This document shows, in pieces, positions 47,205 through 57,593 of a stretch of DNA of 64,000 nucleotides. Positions within the stretch are counted from its first letter, which is position 1. The number at the start of each line of letters is the position of its first letter. This DNA is from Gentiana macrophylla (Eukaryota > Streptophyta > Magnoliopsida > Gentianales > Gentianaceae). The notes below the pieces were generated by a model that saw only the letters and a program-made list of their open reading frames with translations, was not told where the DNA came from and did not search any database. A program made the position numbers and the translations under genes. The stretch lies in NCBI GenBank assembly GCA_026214975.1, contig CM047809.1:32399977-32463976 (forward strand), read 5' to 3'.

Positions 47205-48020
47205 ATGGATTCTGAAATGGAATCCATGAAAGACAACCAAGCTTGGAACTTAGTTGATCCACCTGAAGGAATAGTTCCTATAGGGTGTAAATGGGTCTTT
47301 AAGAGAAAGACCGACATGGACGGTAACGTGAGTACATATAAGGCTAGGTTAGTGGCAAAATGTTATAAGCAAAGACAAGGAGTTGACTATTACGAAACCT
47401 TTTCGCCTGTTTCCATGTTAAAATCCATTAGAATTCTGCTCGCTATTGCAGCTACCATGATTACGAAATTTGGCAGATGGATGTGAAAACGGCTTTCCTT
47501 AACAGGAACCTGTCTGAGGAAGTGTATATGACACAGCCTGAGGGTTTCACGACCAATGACGCCAGGTTGGTATGTAAACTGCAAAGATCCACTTATGGAT
47601 TAAAGCAAGTTTCTCGGAGTTGGACTCTACGCTTTGATGAGATAATCAACCAGTTTGATTTCATCAAGAACGAAGATGAGCCTTGTGTTTACAAGAAGGT
47701 TAGTGGGAGTGCTATTGTGTTGTGAGTGCTTTATGTAGACGACATATTGCTCATAGGGAATGATGTGCCTATGTTACAGTCAGTCAAAGCTTGGTTATCC
47801 AAGAACTTCTCAATGAAGGACCTATGTTCTTAGCACAAGTCCAAACATGTGGTACGGAGCTATCACTTTATTAGAGTGATAGTAGATAGAGGAGATGTAA
47901 AGATAGAGAAAGTCCACATGGATGATAACATAGCTGATCTGTTAACCAAGGCATTGTCACAAGCAAAGCATGAGAAACATGTTCACATGCAAGGGCTTAG
48001 GCATATAGGTGATTGACTTT
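47205..48020 (+). pseudogene. Angela-like reverse transcriptase with RNase H deletion
   Basis: Fingers and palm are recognisable: NQAWNLVDPPEGIVPIGCKW, RQGVDYYETFSPVSMLKSIR, a frameshift near 47480, MDVKTAFLNRNLSEEVYMTQ, a TGA (47722) before LYVDDILLIGNDVPM. The sequence then breaks off at FSMKDLCS and jumps to the last RNase H codons (DNIADLLTKALSQAKHEKHV). The connection/RNase H core, normally over 300 residues, is deleted. The identical junction and TGA are found in the second internal copy. Confidence 0.9.
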
Positions 48021-48036
48021 AGGCCAAGTGGGAGAT

Positions 48037-49253
48037 TGTTGAATAGGTGTCCTAAACCCAACCGGGTTGGACTGGATCCGACCGGGTCGGGTCGTTTACA
48101 GTCTATTTTAGTTCATGTAATAACTTTATTATGATTAATAAAAGCACTTATATTATTATATATTGTTTATCTTCATATTATTTGTTGTACATATACAGTA
48201 ACGTCCCTAGTGTCAAACTGTGATAGAGAAACCATGATAGTGATTATGGTTGATGAGATCTCTAATCACTTTAATAAGTTTGATACTTAAATGTCTCTAG
48301 TCTTAAGCACTGTCAAATGGGACATTGATAGCATAATTAGACTAGCACTTATTGGATGTCTTCTATTTTATAGAAGGTAGGGATAGATCTCGTCTATCGA
48401 AGTGTATAGACACTTGGACTGTACGTGGACGTGTATTATAGAATGCGTACGTTAGACTGACCCACTTACATTAAGTGTCACACTATGTGGCGGTTGTGTA
48501 ATTATCCTTTAGATTGGAGTCTTCATGGCATCACGGTGTGGATTGTCATGCTTTTACACTATTGTGATTTCCCCTATCCACGGGGCGATCATGCGGTAGT
48601 GATTGGGTATGATATTGAAGCATGCGGAGTATACATGTTTGGTCGTCCGGGAATCGTGTATCCTATGATTGGGATTGAATATCCGAAATGGCCTTCTTAT
48701 AAGGAATGTCTAGCTCTCGAGAATTTTTGCAAAGTGGGAGTAAATGTGTTATACCGAGAGAGCATGATATCCAGATTATAAGATACGATCATTAATGTAT
48801 TGACACTCGAGATATGATCGTATCGATATTATTACAGCGATAGGATTGTAAGTTACACGGTAACTGCTTCACATGAAAGGTAGTAGTCATTGCTTTTCAT
48901 TCTTCAGATGATTGGGGGTCACGGTGTGTTGCTAGACGCTATCCTGTGATCGTTAGGCATGAAGGGCATTTTCGTAATTTGCACTTTATGTCTACGGCCA
49001 ACATATTCAGAAGCCTATCGGGTCACACACATATGAACATCGAGTCGGATTAAAATGCGGTTATAGTTGATAACCAAATAAGGAAAGTTTATCTCTAGAC
49101 TATAAAGGTTATATTGGTAAATTAATAATGTGATATTTATTTATTATGAATTAATAAAATACAAGATTTTAATTATATATAAATTATATTAATTAAAAAA
49201 TATTCTGGATGTCAATTAATTGACATATGGGGCGCCACATCCTAGGGTATAAG
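48037..49253 (+). mobile_element. LTR b (central LTR), 3' truncated
   Basis: The polypurine tract AAGTGGGAGAT (48026-48036) is followed by TGTTGAATAGGTGTCC. It matches LTRs a and c to the block CCTAGGGTATAAG, then changes abruptly at about 49253 into protease-coding sequence. About 630 bp of its 3' end are missing, including the TATA box, U5 and the next primer site. Confidence 0.9.
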
Positions 49254-51599
49254 AAACTGGTTGTGGTTCTCATATTTGTACGTATATGCAGGCACTAAGA
49301 AGAACTAGAGAACTGAGGAAAGGAGAGGTGGACCTACGCGTTAGGAATGAAGCAAGTGTTGCTGGCTGGCCATAGGAGTTTATTTTCTTTCATTTCCCAG
49401 TGGGCTAGTACTAGAACTTAATAATTGTTATTTTGTTCCTGCTCTAACGAAGAGCATTATTTCTATTTCTGCATTGGATGTTGATGGATTTTCTTTTACG
49501 TTTGAGAATAAATGTTGTTCTATTTCACGTGATGGATTTTTTTATGGTACTGGCTTACTTAGCATTGGTCTCTACGTATTAGATGTGAATGTTGACATAC
49601 TTAATATAAAGAACAAAAAAGCCAAAATGAATGAGTTTAATGAATCCTACTTATGGCATTGTGGACTTGGCCATATAAATAAGAATCGCATTTCCAAACT
49701 CCATAAAGATGGATTGTTGGATCAATTCGATTACGAATCGTTTGATACATGCGAGGCTTGTTTGCTTGGCAAGATGACAAAGTCACTTTTTAGTGGCAAA
49801 GGGATAAGATCCAATGAATTACAATAGCTCATACATACTGATGTGTGTGGCCCAATGTCTATTCAAGCTAAATGAGGATACTCTTATTTTATCACTTTCA
49901 CTGATGACCATTCACGCTATGGTTATATATACTTAATAAAGTATAAGTCTGAGGCCTTTGAAAAGTTCAAGGTATTCAGAAGTGAAGTAGAGAAACAACT
50001 AGGTAATGAAATAAAAACACTTCGATCCGATCGATGTGGAGAATACCTAGATGGAGAGCTTCAAAGTTATTTAAAGGAGAATGGGATTCTACCTGAGTGG
50101 ACCCCTCCAGGTACGCCTCAAATGAATGGCATATCTGAGAGGAGGAGCCGTACCTTGTTAGACATGGTACGATCCATGATGAGCTATGCAATTCTTCCAA
50201 AATTATTTTGGGGGTATGCTCTAGAAACCGCATCCTATACACTGAACTGAGTTCCATCAAAGACGATTGATTCTACATCATACAAGGTATGGGCTAAGAA
50301 GAAACCGAATCTGGCATATCTTAAACCTTGGGGTTGTCCGACTTACGTGAAACAGTTTATGCCTGACAAATTAGAGGCCAGATCCGATAAATGTCTATTT
50401 GTGGGTTATCCTAGAGAAACTAGAGGATACGAATTTTTCCACCCTTAGGAACAAAAGGTGTTTGTTTCCAGGACTGGCCACTTTCTGGAGAAAGAGTTTA
50501 TTCTGGATAGGGTCAGTGGGTGTAAGATTGATCTTGAAGAAATTTGAGAACCACTTATGGATAACGGTTAGTTGATGGAAGTAAAGGAGACAACATATAC
50601 AGATGTGATGCCAACCCCAACCGTGAACACACTAGCACCTCGCAGATCCACCAGGTAACTCTGTGAACCCAAAAGGTACACTGGCGTGTATCTCATGGAA
50701 GATGAGGACCCTAGAACTTATGAGGAAGTGCTATTAAGGCATGAAAAATAGAAATGGCCAGAGGCCATGGATTCTGAAATGGAATCCATGAAAGACAACC
50801 AAGCTTGGAACTTAGTTGATCCACCTGAAGGAATAGTTCCTATAGGGTGTAAATGGGTCTTTAAGAGAAAGACCGACATGGACGGTAACGTGACAACATA
50901 TAAGGCTAGGTTAGTGGCAAAATGTTATAAGCAAAGACAAGGAGTTGACTATTACGAAACCTTTTCGCCTGTTGCCATGTTAAAATCCATTAGAAATTAC
51001 GCTCGCTATTGCAGCTACCATGATTACGTAAATTTTTGGAGATGGATGTGAAAACGGCTTTCCTTAACAGAACACGTCTCGATGAAGTGTATATGACACA
51101 CCGAGGTTTCACGACCAATGACGCCAAGGTTGGTATGTAAACTGCAAAGATCCACTTATGGATTAAAGCAAGTTTCTCGGAGTTGGACTCTACGCTTTGA
51201 TGAGATAATCAATCAGTTTGATTTCATCAAGAACGAAGATGAGCCTTGTGTTTACAAGAAGGTTAGTGGGAGTGCTATTGTGTTGTGAGTGCTTTATGTA
51301 GACGACATATTGCTCATAGGGAATGATGTGCCTATGTTACAGTCAGTCAAAGCTTGGTTATCCAAGAACTTCTCAATGAAGGACCTGTGTTCTTAGCACA
51401 GGTCCAAACATGTGCTACGGCGCTATCACTTTATTACAGAGATAATAGATAAATGAGATGTAAAGATAGAGAAAGTCCACACGGATGATAAGATTGCTGA
51501 TCCGTTAACCAAGGCATTGTCACAAGCAAATCATGAGAAACATGTTCACATGCAATTGCTTAGGCGTATGGGTGATTGGCTTTAGGCCAAGTGAGAGAT
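49254..51599 (+). pseudogene. second internal region, 5'-truncated Angela-like pol
   Basis: It begins inside the protease at TGGTTGTGGTTCTCATATTTG, immediately after the broken LTR, so leader and gag are gone. Integrase (NESYLWHCGLGHINKNRI, here with the normal GH) and reverse transcriptase follow with more stops than in the first copy, for example at 49825, 49873, 50247, 50446, 50546 and 50656. Shared lesions with copy 1 are the TAG at 50749, the TGA at about 51285 and the FSMKDLCS deletion junction (about 51390). It ends in a polypurine tract (AAGTGAGAGAT) before LTR c. Confidence 0.9.
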
Positions 51600-53448
51600 T
51601 GTTGAATAGGTGTCCTAAACCCAACCGGGTTGGACCGGATCCGACCGGGTCGGGTCGTTTACAGTCCATTTTAGTTCATGTAATAACTTTATTATGATTA
51701 ATAAAAGCACTTATGTTATTATATATTGTTTATCTTCATATTATTTGTTGTACATATATTGTAACGTCCCTAGTGTCAAACTGTGATAGAGAAACCATGA
51801 TAGTGATTATGGTTGATGAGATCTCTAATCACTTTAATAAGTTTGATACTTAAATGTCTCTAGTCTTAAGCACTGTCAAATAGGACATTGATAGTATAAT
51901 TATACTAGTATGTATTGGATGTCTTCTATCTTATAGAAGGTTGGGATAGATATCGTCTATCGAAGTGTAGAGACACTTGGACTATACGTGGACGTGTATT
52001 AGAGAATGCGTACGTTAGATTGACCCACTTACATTAACTGTCACACTATGTGGCGGTTGTGTAATTATCCTTTAGATCGGAGTCTTCATGGCATCACGGT
52101 GTGGATTGTCATGCTTTGAAACTATTGAGATTTCCCCTATCCACGGGGAGATCATGGGGTAGTGATTGGGTATGATATTGAAGCATACGGAGTATACATG
52201 TTTGGTCGTCCGGGAATCGCGTATCCTATGATTGGGATTGAATATCCGAAATGGCCTTCTTATAAGAAATGTCTAGCTCTCGAGAATTTTTGCAAAGTGG
52301 GAGTAAATGTGTTATTCCGAGAGAGCATGATATCCAGATTATAAGATACGATCATTAATGTATTGACACTCGAGATACGATCGTATGGATATTATTACAA
52401 CGATAGGATTGTAAGTTACACGGTACCTGCTTCACATGAAATGTAGTAGTCATTGCTTTTGACTCTTCCGATGATTGGGGGTCACGATGTGTTGCTAGAC
52501 GCTATCCCGTGATTGTTAGGCATGAAGGGCGTTTTCGTAATTTGCACTTTGTGTCTACGGACAACATATTCAGAAGCCTATCGGGTCACACACATATGAA
52601 CATCGAGTCGGATTAAAATGCGGTTATAGTTGATAACCGAATAAGGAAAGTTTATCTCTAGACTATAAATGTTATAGTGGTAAATTAATATTGTGATATT
52701 TATTTATTATGAATAAATAAAATACAAGATATTAATTATATATAAATTATATTAATTAAAGAATATTCCAAATGCCAATTAATTGACATAAGGGGCGCCA
52801 CATCCTAGGGTATAAGATACACTTGGATTGTGCACTTTAATTAATAAGATTACCATAATATTAATATTGGATATTAATTGATTTTGGAAAAATAGATTTA
52901 TGGTATTAAGATAAATATAATCAATATATGATATTGGCAATATTTAGATTTTATTTAATATAAGATATTATAATAAAATAGATAAATCAATCTAATTGAT
53001 TTTCCTTATTGTATTATTGTATTGGGAAAATGTTTTCTTCTCCTCCACTCTAGTTAGGGACGCCACCACCACTATAAATAAGAGGTGGGTGTCAAGCTCT
53101 TTTGTACATCACAATTGCAAGAGGTAATAGTTCTTGTGTAAAATAGAGAGCTTCCTATAGAGGTTTTGAGATAGAGGAAAAAGACCGGTCTAGCAACCGG
53201 AGTTTTCCAATAGCAATCTAAGGAGGATTCCGGCGAGGAGTTCGTGTGGATCAACGAAAGAGGCCGGACACCTGGACGGCTTGCGCACTGTACTACTCTC
53301 CCGTTGACGGTCAAAGCGATGTTCTTATAGATCATCAAGGTTATTCCGTCAAACTACTTAACGTGTTTATTGCATTAAACGAAGACGATCTAGAAAAAGG
53401 AAATCAAAATTTTAAATTATGCTGCGTTAAACTAGTAATTTCCTAACA
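51600..53448 (+). mobile_element. LTR c (3' LTR), complete
   Basis: The 1.85 kb LTR starts TGTTGAATAGG and ends TTTCCTAACA, followed by the second CCTTT. The TATA box is at 53073-53080. It carries the same open 60-codon stretch (52162-52344) as the other LTRs; that stretch begins at GTG without an ATG, so translation is unlikely. Confidence 0.92.
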
Positions 53449-53453
53449 CCTTT

Positions 53454-53787
53454 TTCCCGATCAGCGACACCTTGCTCTTTAGGCTCCGCTTCTGAGTTGT
53501 CTCGATGCAACAAGGAGTGGAAGCGATTTGTCTACTCCCACGCTCTTCTTTCTGTGAATTTTGAAGAGGTGACGGAGGATGAGGCTCTCCTCCTTTGTGC
53601 CATTCTCGACCCATGGGTGAACATCGATTGGGGGATTTTGATTCATCACGAGGCTGTGAAGTTTGCTGTTGCTATGGATCCTGGCCGTCAGGTTCCTTTT
53701 GGTTGGCGATTTCTAACCTTTGTACCGATATCTCCCGGGTGCCGCCTCATTCTCAGGATCGGTATAGCACTTAGGGTTTTTCTTTAA
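53454..53787 (+). pseudogene. Tat antisense gene B, copy 1 (3' part)
   Basis: This resumes the frame broken at 39289 (one copy of CCTTT removed) and, after a frameshift near 53490, gives SRCNKEWKRFVYSHALLSV, DEALLLCAILDPWVNIDWG and ILIHHEAVKFAVAM. These match the SHVNREWKWLINSRVFPS / ADVNIDWGLLIYREAFRFAA stretch of copy 2 and the RDREWKRFLFTRVFC / VNWGRLIHFEAIRFATAM stretch of copy 3. Tryptophans and the I-D-W-G core are conserved. Confidence 0.75.
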
Positions 53788-53900
53788 TTTCGGTGCCTTA
53801 ATTCACGCTTGTAATCTTTCCTTTCATGGATGTTATTCTGTATTTGTTTGAAATTTGCATATTTTTTGAGTTTGCCTTTGTTTGCATATGAACATATACT

Positions 53901-54025
53901 CGCGGCCCCCTGATTTTAGACGAGGTTGGGGTCGCAGATAAGCTCGCTAAAATTAACTTCACGTAATTTATTCTTGCTAGATTTTCAGAAAATAAAAATT
54001 CCTTTCTGCGGCCCCCTGTTTTGAG
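53901..54025 (-). repeat. GC-rich boxes after gene B copy 1
   Basis: Two boxes, CTCGCGGCCCCCTGATTTTA (53899-53918) and CTGCGGCCCCCTGTTTTGAG (54006-54025), are the same motif as at 38084-38420. They read as purine runs on the minus strand. Confidence 0.75.
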
Positions 54026-54288
54026 CTGGCTCAGAGCTTCGCAATGTGGTCGGTCAAACAACTTTTCCGGTCACCGTAAATGTTGCGCAGCTTTTCTGTC
54101 CTGTCATATGTACTTTATGGTAGAGCACTGCTACGCTTTAAAGGCTGTTTATTGACTCTTTGGTGACCGTGTCGGTCAGGCGACGGTTCTCCTCTTTAAT
54201 GTAGCTTCGAATTTTGAAATTTGACCAGACTCTGCATCCTGACCGTTCAATCTGTTTCATTCCATCCGTCGGATCACTTGCCTTGTGC

Positions 54289-54296
54289 TATAAGAG
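54289..54296 (+). promoter_or_regulatory. TATA-like box upstream of gene B copy 2
   Basis: GTGCTATAAGAGGAGAGAG is followed by a pyrimidine-rich leader (CTTCTCAAACACATC) and an ATG at 54357, about 68 bp downstream. The layout is repeated before copy 3. Confidence 0.45.
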
Positions 54297-54356
54297 GAGA
54301 GAGCTTTGTTCTCTTCTCAAACACATCTTTTCTCAGTTCTTGCTCTGTCATCACTA

Positions 54357-55178
54357 TGACCAATTTTGGCGATTCTTCTTTCTTTCAAATAGCATCCCCG
54401 TCGGCTATAGCTGAAGTCTTTTCACGCTTTAACCATCTCCCTCTATTGGCAGAGAGGGCTTGAACTAACGTAAATTAGCTTTTCTGAGTGTGTTCGTATT
54501 GTCAAGTTGGGGTGGTATGGCTTTACTAAAGCTCCTCGGGGAATATACAATGCCACCATGGTGCGGGAGTTTTATTCTGTGTTGTCAACACTTGCTTTGG
54601 ATGATGACGTTTTTGCTGTTGTTCCCCTCCGGGGGGTTAATGTCACTTTTATCCCAGCCGTCATCAATGAGTTCTTCAAACCGCCTGTCCATCCCCTATG
54701 TGTACACTATGATGTGGATTGGGACCTTAGTAGTGAGTTGAAGAGGCGTGTTTATGGGGCTACAACCCTTAAACGCCTGATACCGGGTGACTGGAACCCT
54801 ATGCCAGAGGGCTTTGCCTTGGAGATGTCCCATGTCAACCGAGAGTGGAAGTGGTTGATCAACTCCCGCGTGTTTCCCTCGTATGATTCTGAGAAGATCT
54901 CAGAGGCTGAATCGCTGCTCCTTTATGCGATCATTAAGGCCGATGCGGATGTCAACATCGACTGGGGTTTGCTGATCTATCGGGAGGCATTTAGGTTTGC
55001 TGCCTCAACAGACCTTCACCGTCCTATACCTTTTCCTCGGCTGATTTCTGGTTTGTGTACCGTAACTTTCAGGATGCCTGTATCTCATGATGACGTGATA
55101 GTGCCACCACGTATGAATGTCAAGCTCGAGTGCATTGCTTCGGACTCATCAACAAATTATGACGCCGACTATCTTTAG
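54357..55178 (+). pseudogene. Tat antisense gene B, copy 2 (best preserved)
   Basis: The ATG at 54357 opens MTNFGDSSFFQIASPSAIAE and reaches a stop near 54461. After a short broken stretch the main frame (54507-55178, 223 codons) has YNATMVREFYSVLSTLALDD, PLRGVNVTFIPAVINEFFKP, MSHVNREWKWLINSRVFP, DADVNIDWGLLIYREAFRFA and a C-terminal MPVSHDDVIVPPR. It is the longest open copy. The function of this family is not known. Its position between Tat pol and 3' LTR, opposite in strand, is the usual one for such extra ORFs. Confidence 0.75.
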
Positions 55179-55305
55179 ACTTTGTCTTTCCATTTATCCT
55201 ATTGTGATGATTTGGCTTTGCAAGTTTCATTTTGCGAAATGAAACCATTTCATTTCTGTCTTGTACTCGCGTCAGTTTTTTGCTTCTGAGTTTGAAATTT
55301 TGGTT

Positions 55306-55450
55306 TGTGACCCCCTTGTCTTTGAGGGGAATGGGAGCACTTCTATGTCGGACTCATGAAAGACGATCATGAGTGAGAGTGCTAAATTTGAAACTTGAAG
55401 TCGTTAATGTATATAGTTGAACTCTATATGTGGCCCTCTTTTTCAGTGAG
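55306..55450 (-). repeat. GC-rich boxes after gene B copy 2
   Basis: TGTGACCCCCTTGTCTTTGAG (55306-55326, one base differs from the common form in several places) and TATGTGGCCCTCTTTTTCAG (55427-55446) continue the box series. Between here and copy 3 lie several CTCAACCGACGCG words (55517-55600), a separate small tandem repeat. Confidence 0.65.
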
Positions 55451-55696
55451 GTTGCCGATTTTGGTCGACCTCGACTGAGACGGTTTTGGCTCTGGGAGAC
55501 TGCGGAGTCTCATAACTCAACCGACGCGTTTATGACTGCTCAACCGACGCGAAACTCAACCGAAGCGAACTGAACCGGCGCGAACTCAACCGACGCATTT
55601 ATGACTGCTTCTTCAAAGCGTCAGCTCGGTTAATATGGAGACTTAAATTCGGATTTGAATGTATGTGACCTTTGGCTTTCCCACCCTTTCCGGGTC

Positions 55697-55704
55697 TATA
55701 AAAG
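55697..55704 (+). promoter_or_regulatory. TATA box upstream of gene B copy 3
   Basis: GGGTCTATAAAAGGAGGAGG is a strong plant TATA box. It is followed by a pyrimidine-rich leader (CTCCCTCAATTTTCTCC) and an ATG at 55798, about 100 bp downstream. Confidence 0.55.
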
Positions 55705-55797
55705 GAGGAGGTCCTCTTGTTCCTCACTTGCACTTTTTCCAAAAAACTCCCTCAATTTTCTCCTTTCATTTCTTCTAAAGTTCCGTTACATCTTTTT

Positions 55798-56597
55798 ATG
55801 ATTCGCCGAGCCAAGGCTCCAATGCCTTTGAGCCTGTTTCGGCAGAGGAGCCTTCTATTCCCTTCCGGCTTACCGCTTCTCCGGTGGCCATGAACAATAT
55901 AACCTATTTCCGCCACCAGGGGCATATGCAAGAGTGAAGGATCAATTTGAATCGTGTTGGGACAGGTCATCAGCATACTATCAACATTTCAGGATGGGGT
56001 AACTTTGTCACCATGCCGGCGGGAGAGTACAACCTGACGCTGGTATGTAAATTTTATTCCGTCTTTTCGGAAGATGGTCATGCAGAATGCATGACCTCTG
56101 TCTCTGTTTGTGGCGTGACGATGGAGTTTACTTTGGCAGCCATATACAAGTTTTATGGCCTTCGAAACCCTGCTGTCGACTACGATTCCATTTGGAATCT
56201 TGATGATCCGATTGACTAATACACTCGTCTGCAGGACGCCATCCAACATTTACTTTGTAACCAACGGGAGGAAGGCATGAATGTGACGACGGCCATGCTG
56301 AGCCGGAGGGATAGGGAGTGGAAACGCTTCTTATTTACCCGGGTTTTCTGTCTTCCTGACTTTAACGAGGTCACCGATGCCGAGGTGATGGTTCTTTTTT
56401 CTATTTCAGTCCCTGAGGTGACAGTCAATTGGGGTCGCCTAATTCATTTTGAGGCGATCAGGTTCGCCACTGCAATGAGCGATGCATTGCCATTGCCTTT
56501 TGCTTGGATGATCTCTAACATATGCATCCAGAGTCGGGGAATGCCTATTTGTCCGACCACGGATAGGTACTATGCCCATCCCGATGAGGATGGATGA
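55798..56597 (+). pseudogene. Tat antisense gene B, copy 3
   Basis: The first part is frameshifted (GSNAFEPVSAEEPSIPF in one frame). The main frame then has MPAGEYNLTLVCKFYSVFSE, VCGVTMEFTLAAIYKFYGL and a stop at 56217. It resumes with LSRRDREWKRFLFTRVFCLP and EVTVNWGRLIHFEAIRFATA, ending MPICPTTDRYYAHPDEDG. The EYNLTLVCKFYSV block replaces YNATMVREFYSV of copy 2, so the copies are old and well diverged. Only two interruptions break the protein. Confidence 0.72.
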
Positions 56598-56999
56598 GAA
56601 ATAAAATAATGATGATTGATATATATATATATGTATATATATATATTTTATATTATTTTTTCTTGAAGCCCTTTGCAACAAATTCTCCCATCATGTCTTT
56701 AATAAATCGCTTTTCTTTGTTTTTGGTTGGATTGATCTTTGTCTCTGCATGATATCGCAAATGAGTTCGGAGGACACCTATTTTAGCGGCCTCACGCTGC
56801 TCATGGTCGGGACGATCTTTGCAAAAAAAAATTGGGTTCGCATGCCCCATTTCTGTTTCAGACAAGCTTTGCTTGTCAAAGACAGAATTTGTTTTGCACG
56901 ATTGATCTTTATATTTTGAATAATATTTCATTGATTGTAATCGAATCGGGATCAATGCCTTTACAAAATATGCTTTGAAACAATGTGAGATTACCGTTC
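56598..56999. other. spacer with AT repeat between copy 3 and integrase
   Basis: A short (AT)n tract lies at 56617-56650. The minus strand, which is the sequence just downstream of the integrase stop, has no convincing gene: a 100-codon frame at 56653-56955 lacks any known domain. Confidence 0.35.
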
Positions 57000-57593
57000 T
57001 TACGTGTAATAGCGCTTCAAGTTGTAGGCGTGCCAGGGCTGATTGAATTCGCGGCTCTCTTTGGCTTTCAAGACATATGTCCCCTTTTTAACTATCCTAG
57101 ACACTTGCCAAGGACCTTCCCCATTTCCTGCCAATTTTCCTTTGTCAGTTTTTTGGCCAGTCGCTTGCCTTTTGCACAGGACAAAGTCTCCTACTGCGAA
57201 GGAATGATCGCAGATTCTCTTGTCATGCCTCTTTGCGTCTTGTTTATAGTAGACCAATTGAGCACGGGCTTTCAAATGCTTTTCCTCTGTGAGGTCTAGT
57301 TCGATTTGTCGATTAACTATGTTGTCGGCCTCAACAAAATGAGAGACCCTTATGCTTGGTAGTGCCATCTCGACGGGCGCCATGGCTTCTGATCCATATG
57401 TTAAAGCGAATGGTGTCTCTCCGGTTGTTACTTTTCTAGCCGTTTGAAGCAACCACAGGGCCTCGGGCAGGTAGTCCACCCATTTCGTGGGCTTTTCATC
57501 TAGGCATTTCTTTAACACCTTTAACACTTGTTTGTTGGCGTTCTCTTCTTGACCGTTTCCTTGTGGGTAGCTGGACGCTCTAAATGGTACCAA
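57000..57593 (-). pseudogene. Tat-type Ty3/gypsy integrase, C-terminal part
   Basis: The 197-codon minus-strand frame begins mid-domain with VPFRASSYPQGNGQEENANK, containing the catalytic-glutamate block (normally NGQ-AE; here GQEEN). It continues with WVDYLPEALWLLQTARKVTT, GETPFALTYGSEAMAPVEM and the C-terminal module GDFVLCKRQATGQ ... GEGPWQVSRIVKKGTYVLKA, ending HAYNLKRYYT. The C-terminal chromodomain-like tail is absent, as in Tat/Athila. The upstream part of pol is missing: the frame is cut at about 57593 by the Athila LTR. The long downstream region with antisense genes lies to its left. Confidence 0.85.

Larger units (their letters stand above)
39290..53448 (+). mobile_element. dimeric Angela-like Ty1/copia insertion, 14.2 kb
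   Basis: The whole block starts TGTTGAATAGGTGTCC and ends TTTCCTAACA. It is flanked by a perfect 5 bp duplication, CCTTT (39285-39289 and 53449-53453). Inside are LTR a, an internal region, a 3'-truncated LTR b, a 5'-truncated internal region and LTR c. Only the outermost ends have duplications, so this is one insertion locus that became a tandem dimer. The gag start (NKLNLRFIIDNKLDETNFLD), 1.8 kb LTRs and initiator-Met primer site fit the Angela/BARE group. Both internal copies are defective. Confidence 0.88.
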
